Origin: a virus
Virus record (IMG/VR): IMGVR_UViG_3300009034_000015
Location: 17,630 to 81,629 of that record
Length of the DNA: 64,000 nucleotides
Strand: one strand, 5' to 3'
The position numbers and the translations under genes are program-made. Below, one piece after another: positions 46,370 through 53,615 of this stretch (position 1 is the stretch's first letter; each line of letters opens with the position of its first letter). The notes under the pieces were generated by a model. It did no database searches and was not told where the DNA came from. It worked only from the letters and a program-made list of their open reading frames with translations.

Positions 46370-46657
46370 TTAAAAATCTCTTTTCTTTAAAAGCTTTTTA
46401 TAAATATCTTCTAATCCTTCATTCTCTTCATTTCTTAAACCACCTATTTGTTCCATTATATAATTAGAATAAGAAATACAATCACATGGTATATATAAAC
46501 CACTCTCTGAATCTATTCCTTTATATCCTTTGCCTTTACAAGTCTCACATTTAGGATTTGGCCTACATCTAACCTTAATCCATTTACCTGTCTTAATTGC
46601 TTCTTGTAATTCTTCTTCTGTTGCAAATTCTCTTATCTCACCTGTTTCAAGATTCAT
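46370..46657 (-). CDS. DnaJ-type zinc-finger-like protein
   Basis: The protein has 95 residues. RCRPNPKCETCKGKGYKGI then IPCDCISY resembles the CxxCxGxGyxG half-repeat of DnaJ zinc fingers, with a following CDC. An N-terminal helix precedes it. It is a single zinc module, not a DnaJ protein. Function unknown. Confidence 0.55.
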   Translation of the reverse strand: MNLETGEIREFATEEELQEAIKTGKWIKVRCRPNPKCETCKGKGYKGIDSESGLYIPCDCISYSNYIMEQIGGLRNEENEGLEDIYKKLLKKRDF

Positions 46658-46662
46658 AATAA

Positions 46663-47016
46663 TTACTCCTTATCTAATAATTCTTTTAACAATTTAATAC
46701 TTTCATTTAAAACTCTTCTTGCTGAAATACTTAAAGGATCTTTATATAATCCTTCCAACTTGTTTAATCTTTCTTTTATTTTAGATTCCAAAGACCGCTC
46801 TTTTAAAGTATCAGTTCCATATACTAAAACATTTAAAGCCTTACCTAAATCAATAGTTTCATATAAAGAACTTTCTTCAATTTTAATGTTTCCATCTCCT
46901 ATTCTACAATTACTTATCATAAATCTTTTATTTTCTTTATAATAACTTAATATTCTATTCATACTAGTATTAAAGATCTGTATTTTGTTTTCCTTTAAAG
47001 CATCATTTAAATTCAT
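46663..47016 (-). CDS. hypothetical protein
   Basis: The protein has 117 residues, alpha/beta with charged helices (NKIQIFNTSMNRILSYYKEN; LKERSLESKIKERLNKLEGL). It lies among small accessory genes. No family is recognised. Confidence 0.6.
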   Translation of the reverse strand: MNLNDALKENKIQIFNTSMNRILSYYKENKRFMISNCRIGDGNIKIEESSLYETIDLGKALNVLVYGTDTLKERSLESKIKERLNKLEGLYKDPLSISARRVLNESIKLLKELLDKE

Positions 47017-47019
47017 AAT

Positions 47020-47328
47020 TCACTCCTTTCTGTTTTTATTTATTAAATCAAATATATTTAAAACATCATCAACTTCTTTTATTTTCTTTTGTAAGAATTT
47101 TATCCCTACAACATCTATATCATCATCTATTTCATTTCCTTCATTATATAATACATCCAAAGACTTTTGATAATCATTTTTCATCTTAATAAAAGTTTCT
47201 TTAACTGCTATATATTCCTTCGTAGTTTTAATAGCAGTTTCAATTGCTTCCTTATCAAACGAAGTTTTAAAACCTTCTACACACTGTAAACTACTTTCTA
47301 AACTTTTAATTGCTAATTCTCTATTCAT
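47020..47328 (-). CDS. hypothetical coiled-coil-like protein
   Basis: The protein has 102 residues. The N-terminal helix (MNRELAIKSLESSLQCVEGF) has an aligned coil pattern, followed by an acidic EGNEIDDDIDVVGIKF. No family is recognised. A leader hairpin (47346-47374) lies just upstream. Confidence 0.6.
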   Translation of the reverse strand: MNRELAIKSLESSLQCVEGFKTSFDKEAIETAIKTTKEYIAVKETFIKMKNDYQKSLDVLYNEGNEIDDDIDVVGIKFLQKKIKEVDDVLNIFDLINKNRKE

Positions 47329-47345
47329 ATCCCCTCTTATTTACC

Positions 47346-47374
47346 CTCTCAGGCTTCCCAGGATAGCCTCAGAG
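47346..47374 (-). promoter_or_regulatory. leader stem-loop resembling 326-357
   Basis: Minus strand CTCTGAGGCTATCCTGGG, then AAGCCTGAGAG; CTC and GGCT arms pair around a CTGGG-containing loop. It sits between a TATATATAA promoter-like block (near 47400) and the start of 47020-47328. The 17-mer core resembles that at 326-357. Confidence 0.4.
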
Positions 47375-47468
47375 CATATTAAATAATATAATTATAGGTT
47401 TCATTACCCCTTATATATAAGTAACTTTGATTTTTATTTTTAAACATTACAAAAACTTAAAAAATAAA

Positions 47469-47600
47469 TTAAAAGAAATAACTTGTAATCTTAAAAGCAA
47501 TCAATATTGAAATAATTATACAAATAATCACAATTATTAATAATAAAACTGCATAAAATACATCTATTAAGTAATTTTTAATTTTCTTTTTTAATTTCAT
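47469..47600 (-). CDS. small transmembrane protein
   Basis: The protein has 43 residues. A basic start (MKLKKKIKNYLIDVFYA) is followed by one strongly hydrophobic helix (VLLLIIVIICIIISILIAF). The ribosome site is weak. The only gene-like signal in 47329-47627 besides the leader hairpin. Function unknown. Confidence 0.45.
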   Translation of the reverse strand: MKLKKKIKNYLIDVFYAVLLLIIVIICIIISILIAFKITSYFF

Positions 47601-47627
47601 AATAATCTTTGGGCAATGGCTGGTAAT

Positions 47628-48071
47628 TTAAAACCATCCTATTCTTTTAAAAGCATAATTTATATTTCTAAAATTCCAACTCTCTGGACAGCATCTTGCC
47701 AAATTATTACAAAAAGAATGATATTTGCATATCTTACAACTTGATAAACCATATTTATTCATAGCACATCTTTTATTTGAACGAACTGCTTTAATTTCTT
47801 TAAATAAACTTAATAACCATTTTACTTGATACTTAGTATAGTTAAGTTTAATTAAATTATTTTTTATTGTTCTTAAATCCCAATTATAAGGACAAGTAGT
47901 CCCTAATCGTATTAAAATGCTTTCCTCATTTTGCCTTCTTAAAATATTTTTAAGTTCTCCGCTTGCTCTTAATCTATAATCACTCCTCAAATTATCAAAT
48001 TTTCTTACAGCTTTTTGTAAATCTTTTAAAAACTCTAAAGTAACTTTTTTCTTTTCTGGATTAATAATCAT
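47628..48071 (-). CDS. Cys-rich protein, possibly PriL-like iron-sulfur fold
   Basis: The protein has 147 residues. It contains TTCPYNWDLRTIKNNL, YTKYQVKWLL, KRCAMNKYGLSSCKIC, FCNN and CCPESWNFRNI. The order (Cys, then a YQV helix, then C-x-M-x3-GL-x2-C and a last Cys) resembles the C-terminal 4Fe-4S domain of archaeal/eukaryotic primase large subunit PriL. This is a pattern match only and not proof; length and context (next to a YkgJ-type Cys protein) are also compatible with an unrelated metal-binding protein. Confidence 0.55.
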   Translation of the reverse strand: MIINPEKKKVTLEFLKDLQKAVRKFDNLRSDYRLRASGELKNILRRQNEESILIRLGTTCPYNWDLRTIKNNLIKLNYTKYQVKWLLSLFKEIKAVRSNKRCAMNKYGLSSCKICKYHSFCNNLARCCPESWNFRNINYAFKRIGWF

Positions 48072-48436
48072 TTCTTTCTCCTTTCTTGGTTAAAACCACA
48101 TTCAATTATATCCAAATTTACTCTTCTCATTCCTTTTGTTTTATATGGATAATCCTTGCACATTTTAGGTTTAATAAAATGAATATCACAAATATATCTT
48201 CTATTAAATTTAGTTAAATGAATACATCTATATAGATAACTCCCTCTTTTTGTTTTAAATCCAATAAATCTTAACATTGGATATAATAGCCATATATCCT
48301 CTAAATGTATTATTTTTCCCTCTTTATTTTTTCTTTGCAACCTCCAATCTAAATAAAACTTCTTTAATTGATTAGGACTATAACCAAGTAGAATACTATT
48401 ACAACATCTACCACATTTTAAACAATTATTAATCAT
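48068..48436 (-). CDS. YkgJ-family Cys-cluster protein
   Basis: The protein has 122 residues. CLKCGRCCNS (5-14), YRCIHLT, CDIHFIKPKMCKDYPY and ECGF follow the family pattern CxxCxxCC ... C.iH..KP..C..YP. Members bind metal or a cluster, with unknown function. It overlaps the PriL-like gene by 4 nt and the downstream gene by 1 nt, so it may share its role. Confidence 0.75.
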   Translation of the reverse strand: MINNCLKCGRCCNSILLGYSPNQLKKFYLDWRLQRKNKEGKIIHLEDIWLLYPMLRFIGFKTKRGSYLYRCIHLTKFNRRYICDIHFIKPKMCKDYPYKTKGMRRVNLDIIECGFNQERRKK

Positions 48437-48735
48437 TAAACATCCTCTATATTAAATTCTTTTCTTGGGATTTCTACCTTAGTATTTTCTTTTAGATCAA
48501 ATAACTCAATAAGGTCATCTATTAAAACTATATTTTTGCTTAAAATAGTTTCCTTAATTTTTAATATAAGTTTTAATGTATTTAAAATAATTTCAAAAGC
48601 TTTTTCATCTACTGAATTTAGATTATCAATTAATTTATATTCAGCAAGATAATGTTTTAAATATTCAGTAGCCTCTTCTAAGCCCATATTATCTATATAA
48701 TCTTGTTCACTATCCATTAAATTACCTTTACACAT
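48436..48735 (-). CDS. hypothetical acidic protein
   Basis: The protein has 99 residues with ATG 48735 after AAGGAG; a second ATG at 48717 with AAAGG is possible. Mostly helical (ATEYLKHYLAEYKLIDNLNS), with an acidic C-terminus. No family is recognised. Confidence 0.6.
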   Translation of the reverse strand: MCKGNLMDSEQDYIDNMGLEEATEYLKHYLAEYKLIDNLNSVDEKAFEIILNTLKLILKIKETILSKNIVLIDDLIELFDLKENTKVEIPRKEFNIEDV

Positions 48736-48934
48736 TAAATAACTCCTTTAAATCTTTTATAAAATCTTTTACTATAAAACATTTAGCAATAAAAATTAAA
48801 TCAAATGGATCAGCATAGACTATTCTATTTATTAAATGATTTTTATTTATATATGTTAAAGCTTGATCATAAGTTAAGCTCATTTCTTCTTCATATGCTC
48901 TAAACCCAGGAGTGTTCCTTAAATAAATAAACAT
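48728..48934 (-). CDS. hypothetical protein
   Basis: The protein has 68 residues, alpha-helical (EEEMSLTYDQALTYINKNHL; FIAKCFIVKDFIKDL). It starts 1 nt after the upstream stop. No family is recognised. Confidence 0.55.
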   Translation of the reverse strand: MFIYLRNTPGFRAYEEEMSLTYDQALTYINKNHLINRIVYADPFDLIFIAKCFIVKDFIKDLKELFNV

Positions 48935-49231
48935 TTATAAATCTTGTGGTTTTATCATCATATCTAAATATTCAAATAAACTTATTTTTAATTCCTTAGT
49001 TTCTTTTGTTACCGTTTCACAACTAATAATTATATTAGGTTTATTAATATCTTGTTCTTTTAGAGGATGAATTGTATAATATTGAAAATCACCAGTAATT
49101 AAGTTTAAAAACCAATTAGGCTTAATATACTTTAATTTAACTTCACCTACTTTAATATAATTAAGAGCAAAGTTTATAGTAAACTCTCCAGTATTAACTT
49201 CTTTAGATTCAAAATTTACTTCAAAACTCAT
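48935..49231 (-). CDS. hypothetical beta-rich protein
   Basis: The protein has 98 residues with strands such as TGEFTINFALNYIKVGEVKL and NPNIIISCET-like sequence. It overlaps the gene upstream by 11 nt. No family is recognised. Confidence 0.55.
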   Translation of the reverse strand: MSFEVNFESKEVNTGEFTINFALNYIKVGEVKLKYIKPNWFLNLITGDFQYYTIHPLKEQDINKPNIIISCETVTKETKELKISLFEYLDMMIKPQDL

Positions 49232-49448
49232 TAGCAGTCATTCCTTTCACTTTTAACCTTGCTAAACTAATATCTTTTATTATATTTGCTCTTCTTTCTC
49301 TTTGAACATCAAGAATTGGTTTTCTTAAAAAGAGTTGAACTTGCCTTTCTCTTATATCCTCAAAGTAATGCTTAATACAAAAACCCTTTTTAAGACTTCT
49401 ATGAAAGATTATCTCTTTACAATTTTTAATTTTACAAGTTTTTAACAT
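49221..49448 (-). CDS. small Cys/His protein
   Basis: The protein has 75 residues. CKIKNCKEIIFH and KKGFCIKHYFED form a C-x4-C ... C-x2-H zinc-knuckle-like pattern, followed by an Arg-rich helix (DVQRERRANIIKD). Probably binds nucleic acid; no family is recognised. Confidence 0.55.
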   Translation of the reverse strand: MLKTCKIKNCKEIIFHRSLKKGFCIKHYFEDIRERQVQLFLRKPILDVQRERRANIIKDISLARLKVKGMTANEF

Positions 49449-49637
49449 TTAAACATCCTTTTCTAAGCTATTTAAAAATTCTTGGATTTGATTTTTAAAA
49501 ATAAAAAAATTAGAACTAATATCTATTCCCCATTCTTTATTTTCAAGTTTTACAATAGATATACCATTAAAATCTTTAATCTTTCTCTTTTGTTTCCAAA
49601 TTTTTCTTGCTTCTTTCCAAACTTCTTTTCTTTTCAT
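49449..49637 (-). CDS. small hypothetical protein
   Basis: The protein has 62 residues, basic at the start (MKRKEVWKEARKIWKQKRK) with aromatic clusters, and helical at the end (IQEFLNSLEKD). No family is recognised. Confidence 0.5.
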   Translation of the reverse strand: MKRKEVWKEARKIWKQKRKIKDFNGISIVKLENKEWGIDISSNFFIFKNQIQEFLNSLEKDV

Positions 49638-49645
49638 TTAATTTA

Positions 49646-50485
49646 TTAAACTACCTGAAATAAGCTTTCACATTTATTAATTAAAGTTTTTAATCTCTTA
49701 TTCTTTCTATCTATAACAGTTTTTTCTATTATTATATTATTCATATCTGATCCAGCATTAGAAAATAATTCATAGTTTCTTTTTATTAATCTTTTATTAT
49801 CATATAACTTTTGTAATAATTTAGGTTGACCAGTTAATTTTTCCTTAGTTAGTTTCATTAAGAAGTTTTTTTTATTTAATTTTATTATCTCAGTAGCTCT
49901 TTTATTACCTATCCCCTCAACGCCAGGTATAAACGATCCTCCCTTACCTACTAATGATTGCAATAAAGCATAATTCTTTGGTTCTATATCAAAATCCCTT
50001 TTAAACTTTCTTTTAGTTATTAATTTTTTTCTTTTATAAATAGCATTACCATTAGTTAAACAAGAATAAAAATCATTATCAGTAGATACTATTAAATTGC
50101 TTCCTTCCTTAACTAAATTAAATATAATTTCATCTGCTTCTAAACCTTCTTTTTTAAGATAAGAAACTCCAATATATTTTAATAAACTAATAATAACTAA
50201 TTTTTGATTTATAAATCTATTATAATCTTCTTTTTCCCTTTTCTTTCTACTTGATTTATAATCAGGGAATAAATTATATTTTAAATTGCTTCTACTATCA
50301 TCAACAGCTATCCAGGTTTTAATACTTTTAAATTTTCTCTTTAAGTTTAAAATTTGTTTAAGAAAATTTAAAGTAGTTCCTATATATACAACTTTTCCAT
50401 TAACAAATATAATTCTATGATATGTAACACTATGAATAGTTATAATAATATTGTTTAAATCTAAATAGCCTTTTTCAAAATTCAT
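49646..50485 (-). CDS. 5'-3' exonuclease (FEN/PIN-like)
   Basis: The protein has 279 residues; ATG 50485 overlaps the upstream stop (ATGA), so the longer TTG start is not used. WIAVDDSRSNLKYNLFPDYK, YKSSRKKREKEDYN, GLEADEIIFNLVKEG, IVSTDNDFYSCL and VEGIGNKRATEII are the acidic motifs and helix-hairpin-helix of the T5-D15 type flap endonuclease/exonuclease. It would remove RNA primers and flaps in phage replication. A lone FEN among accessory genes is common in phages. Confidence 0.85.
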   Translation of the reverse strand: MNFEKGYLDLNNIIITIHSVTYHRIIFVNGKVVYIGTTLNFLKQILNLKRKFKSIKTWIAVDDSRSNLKYNLFPDYKSSRKKREKEDYNRFINQKLVIISLLKYIGVSYLKKEGLEADEIIFNLVKEGSNLIVSTDNDFYSCLTNGNAIYKRKKLITKRKFKRDFDIEPKNYALLQSLVGKGGSFIPGVEGIGNKRATEIIKLNKKNFLMKLTKEKLTGQPKLLQKLYDNKRLIKRNYELFSNAGSDMNNIIIEKTVIDRKNKRLKTLINKCESLFQVV

Positions 50486-50943
50486 TGCCAAAAAATAGAA
50501 AAAGCAGAATTTTTAAAACGATTTATTCTTTCTGGTTTAAAGCCTGAACAGCAAAGAGTTCCAATTGGAGGAAAAGTATAAAATTCTGGACAATTTAATA
50601 ATATTTTAGGATTTTTTTCACTATAGATAATTTTAGCTAATTTATAATAATAAAATTCTGCACGAGCAATTACATTAGGTTCTTTTTCAAAATAAGAAAC
50701 TCCCTCAAGAATAAAAATCTTTGATCTGGTTAAAAATGAGTTTCCAAATCTAATAGCGTTTTCTAAATTATCAAAAATAAAAATTCCCATAGTTCCTATT
50801 GTTGACCATGTAATTTTTTCTATTTCATAATTTAAACAAAAATCATTATCAGCACCTAAATTAACAGATTTAAAAAATTTTACTTCTTCTGTGTCTACTA
50901 TATGATTTTCAGTAACTACTTTATATCTCTTATTATTATTCAT
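50482..50943 (-). CDS. hypothetical protein
   Basis: The protein has 153 residues, mixed alpha/beta (VVTENHIVDTEEVKFFKSVN; YYYKLAKIIYSEKNPKILLN). It is translationally coupled to the exonuclease by a 4-nt overlap. No family is recognised. Confidence 0.6.
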   Translation of the reverse strand: MNNNKRYKVVTENHIVDTEEVKFFKSVNLGADNDFCLNYEIEKITWSTIGTMGIFIFDNLENAIRFGNSFLTRSKIFILEGVSYFEKEPNVIARAEFYYYKLAKIIYSEKNPKILLNCPEFYTFPPIGTLCCSGFKPERINRFKNSAFSIFWQ

Positions 50944-50982
50944 TTTAACCTCGCAAACTTTTCTATAATAGAACTTGCCTTA

Positions 50983-51255
50983 TTACCTATAAAAAAAATT
51001 ATAAAAAGCTTTCAAATTACTATTATTAAAAATATTTGAATCAGGAGGAATTTTTATTTCCTCTATTAATTCAGAAATATATTCTGAAAATTCTAAAATA
51101 GTTTTACTTAATTCATTAAATACTTCTAAAACACTATTTTGCCTATCAATAAGTAATCTTAAATTTTCATTAATATCATTTAAAGTTAAATTTATTGAAT
51201 TAGTATTTGCTCTAATAGCTGACAAAATCTGTAAACTATTTATATCAAATCCCAT
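50983..51255 (-). CDS. coiled-coil protein
   Basis: The protein has 90 residues. A long heptad-like helix (LQILSAIRANTNSINLTLND, LLIDRQNSVLEVFNELSKT) precedes a short C-terminus. A small oligomerisation protein is suggested; no family is recognised. Confidence 0.55.
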   Translation of the reverse strand: MGFDINSLQILSAIRANTNSINLTLNDINENLRLLIDRQNSVLEVFNELSKTILEFSEYISELIEEIKIPPDSNIFNNSNLKAFYNFFYR

Positions 51256-51265
51256 AATCTACTCC

Positions 51266-51616
51266 TTATATCATTGTCTTAATTATTAAATTATAATAAT
51301 TTCCTATTCTGTATCGCTTTCCTTCCTCTAATACTACTTTGGCAAAATCACGACAAATTCCAAATTCTAGTTTATGGCTTCTAGTTCTAAAATTAAAATG
51401 ACATTTACCAGTATTTAATCCACAATATTGGTAAGCACCATTTTTATCTGGTTTTACAATGACTGAAACTATTCCATTTTTAGGAAACTTATAATATAAA
51501 GGATGCTTAGAAAGAAAATCCCCTTTTATTCTTTCTCCTTTATAAAATGTATAAAAATATTTAGTAGTAGATTCGTGTTTTCTTTTACTTTCTATAGTTT
51601 CGATTATAATTAACAT
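51266..51616 (-). CDS. hypothetical beta-rich protein
   Basis: The protein has 116 residues. Strands (YFYTFYKGERIKGDFLSKHP, IVSVIVKPDKNGAYQYCGLN) and a CHFNF...C pattern are present. A small OB- or SH3-like fold is possible. No family is recognised. Confidence 0.55.
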   Translation of the reverse strand: MLIIIETIESKRKHESTTKYFYTFYKGERIKGDFLSKHPLYYKFPKNGIVSVIVKPDKNGAYQYCGLNTGKCHFNFRTRSHKLEFGICRDFAKVVLEEGKRYRIGNYYNLIIKTMI

Positions 51617-51618
51617 TT

Positions 51619-52131
51619 CTACTCCCTATCTATAATAAATAAACGATTATCTGTTTTAAAATACCTATCTAATACAAGTTTAACCACTTTCCATCTAAGC
51701 CTTCCATTCCCACATCCAGGTTTTGGCAATATTACCTTTTTAAGTTCATATTTATCCATTATAACTTTTAACTCTTTACAACTTTTATCTATTAATTCTA
51801 AATCTGCATCTTCCCACCAGTTATGCTTAACAGGAAAAGAAATTAAAAGCTTTATTCCTTCTCTTAACTTTTTAAACTCACCTATGGTTATTCTAAAATG
51901 ATGATCAAAATTGCCATTATCTTTATCTACAGAAGTTATTAATTGAACTTTATTTCCATTATGAATAACTAATTGTCCTAATGTATAAGAAATTAAAGGC
52001 CAAATCTGTTTTGCTTGTTTAGCTACACCTGCTCCCATAACAAGGGTTCTATCCTTTTTAATATAACCATTAGTAGTTATGCAAAGAGCATCACAATCTA
52101 CTTTAAATATATTTCCTTTTATAAGTTTCAT
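51619..52131 (-). CDS. macro-domain (ADP-ribose-binding) protein
   Basis: The protein has 170 residues. DALCITTNGYIKKDRTLVMG, AGVAKQAKQIWP, PKPGCGNGRLRWKVVK are macro-domain motifs (N-terminal acid and Asn, GAGVA glycine loop, and G-x-G-x-L distal loop). Macro domains bind or hydrolyse ADP-ribose. In phage settings they can reverse ADP-ribosylation (DarG-type antitoxin) or remove signalling ligands, so an anti-defence role is possible. It overlaps the downstream gene by 4 nt. Confidence 0.75.
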   Translation of the reverse strand: MKLIKGNIFKVDCDALCITTNGYIKKDRTLVMGAGVAKQAKQIWPLISYTLGQLVIHNGNKVQLITSVDKDNGNFDHHFRITIGEFKKLREGIKLLISFPVKHNWWEDADLELIDKSCKELKVIMDKYELKKVILPKPGCGNGRLRWKVVKLVLDRYFKTDNRLFIIDRE

Positions 52132-52586
52132 TCTAATTTTCCTTTATGCTTTAATTCCCTTAAACCCTGATTAATTTCTTTCTTTACTTTATTTTTAATT
52201 TTCTCTTTATAACCATTTAAATTTCCCTCCATTAAAGAAATCCTTTTTTCAAGTATTTCCATTCCTTCTTTTAAACTATTTAATGCTTCTGAAATTTTAC
52301 TTCTAATACCAGCAATAGTCATATTAAATGAAGTTGATTGTGAACTAAGGTTAAAATCTATTTTTTTAAACTCTTCTCTTAAATTTATTACTTCTGCTCC
52401 CAATTCATCAACATCCATATCTAAGTGCATTTCATCACTTGAAGTTCCACAAAATTTATTATCAAATAAATTCTCTATTTCTTTTTTATAGTTTTTAAAA
52501 GCAATTAAAAATCTAATAACAAAAATAAAAAGAATAATACCAATAAAATTAAAAATAATAGTTAAATAAAATAGTAATTCAATCAT
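52128..52586 (-). CDS. membrane-anchored coiled-coil protein
   Basis: The protein has 152 residues. One N-terminal transmembrane helix (LFYLTIIFNFIGIILFIFVI) is followed by a long coiled coil (NLREEFKKIDFNLSS, GMEILEKRISLMEGN). GGAGATAG precedes the start. Possible structural or inhibitory role at the membrane; no family is recognised. Confidence 0.6.
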   Translation of the reverse strand: MIELLFYLTIIFNFIGIILFIFVIRFLIAFKNYKKEIENLFDNKFCGTSSDEMHLDMDVDELGAEVINLREEFKKIDFNLSSQSTSFNMTIAGIRSKISEALNSLKEGMEILEKRISLMEGNLNGYKEKIKNKVKKEINQGLRELKHKGKLE

Positions 52587-52589
52587 AAT

Positions 52590-52694
52590 CTATCTCCTTT
52601 TCTTAGCTCTCTGAATCCTCTTACCTATTGTTGAATATCTCAATCCCTGCTTTTTCATCTGCCTGACCTTTGTCCGCATCTTACCCCGTTTCAT
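52590..52694 (-). CDS. short basic peptide gene
   Basis: The protein has 34 residues, beginning MKRGKMRTKVRQMKKQGLRY, very basic, with a short HTH-like part (STIGKRIQRAKK). It is linked by a TAATG overlap to the upstream gene and ends beside the next gene's ribosome site. Could bind nucleic acid; small size keeps confidence low. Confidence 0.45.
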   Translation of the reverse strand: MKRGKMRTKVRQMKKQGLRYSTIGKRIQRAKKRR

Positions 52695-53113
52695 TATTCA
52701 CCTTCAATCTTCTTGATGAAGGCTTTGAGTTGGTCGTCTGATAAATATTCCAAAACTCTTAAAAAACAATTCCCTATACCACTGGTGGGTGTATCCCCAT
52801 CAAACCATAATTTACAGGTTTTGCATAAACCAGATTCTAAATGATTTTTGCAGATATTAATCACCTTCACATAATGCTCGAAGGTGATTTGCTTTCTCCA
52901 TTTATCCCAATTAACTGCTGCTGCCATTCCCATTATCCCATCCCTCCTTTCTTCCTCAATCTCCTTTAATACCGACGCATCTTTATCAATATCCTTTCTA
53001 ATCTTAATCAATCCTTCCACCGCTTCAACTATAATATTAAGAGCTTCATTTTTCTTGCCAAAAGGGTGACGAAACTTCCATTTAACATCTCTAATTGCCT
53101 CTTCCAGCTCCAT
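52694..53113 (-). CDS. hypothetical Cys-containing protein
   Basis: The protein has 139 residues; ATG 53113 after GGAGG. It is predicted helical (REALNIIVEAVEGLIKIRKD-like) with GLCKTCKLWFDGD and a distant Cys (NCFLRV). The codons are less AT-rich than surrounding genes (52.6-53.3 kb), hinting at recent transfer. No family is recognised. Confidence 0.6.
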   Translation of the reverse strand: MELEEAIRDVKWKFRHPFGKKNEALNIIVEAVEGLIKIRKDIDKDASVLKEIEEERRDGIMGMAAAVNWDKWRKQITFEHYVKVINICKNHLESGLCKTCKLWFDGDTPTSGIGNCFLRVLEYLSDDQLKAFIKKIEGE

Positions 53114-53162
53114 CACTCCTCCCCTTTAGTTTATATTAGCGCTGAATAACCCATTTCTACGC

Positions 53163-53312
53163 TCACAAAGTATCCTCCATATACCCAACATCTATCTTCC
53201 TCTGACACTCATCGCATATCTTGTTCTCGTAGTTCCCTTTCTCACCACAGGTAATGCTATCGAGAACCTTCCCGCAATACTTACAATGCCTTTGTCGATA
53301 TCCTCTCTTCAT
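53163..53312 (-). CDS. small zinc-ribbon protein
   Basis: The protein has 49 residues. HCKYCGKVLDS and KICDECQRKI give a C-x2-C ... C-x2-C ribbon. It lies in the GC-richer patch with its upstream and downstream neighbours, preceded by a weak AAGGGG ribosome site. Likely a small nucleic-acid-binding protein. Confidence 0.55.
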   Translation of the reverse strand: MKRGYRQRHCKYCGKVLDSITCGEKGNYENKICDECQRKIDVGYMEDTL

Positions 53313-53384
53313 CGCCCCTTCTTAATTGAAGTCATTATTGCTTTTCATTTTTCTTCTCTTCTATCTTATCTATTTGTTCTTTAG

Positions 53385-53615
53385 TTAAACCAAGATAATG
53401 ATCATAATTTTATTTTGATTAGATAAATGTTGTATCAATCTATTTTGAGCATCTATTAATTTCCAAGCAGCATCAATAGCTTCATCTTTTTCTATTATAA
53501 TGCAATTATCAATTTTATTTTCATAATTTAATGATAATAAAAAATGAATTAAAACTATAATACAAAAAATTAAAATAATAAAATCTTTTATTACAGTTAC
53601 TTTTTTCCAATTCAT
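53385..53615 (-). CDS. small membrane protein, possible frameshift
   Basis: The protein has 76 residues. A hydrophobic N-terminal helix (VIKDFIILIFCIIVLIHFLL) and a helical periplasm-facing part follow. Its last codons give a stop, but the -1 frame continues with DHYLGLTKEQIDKIEEKKNE, so an indel or frameshift may have cut a longer spanin- or Rz-like protein. Function unknown. Confidence 0.5.
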   Translation of the reverse strand: MNWKKVTVIKDFIILIFCIIVLIHFLLSLNYENKIDNCIIIEKDEAIDAAWKLIDAQNRLIQHLSNQNKIMIIILV

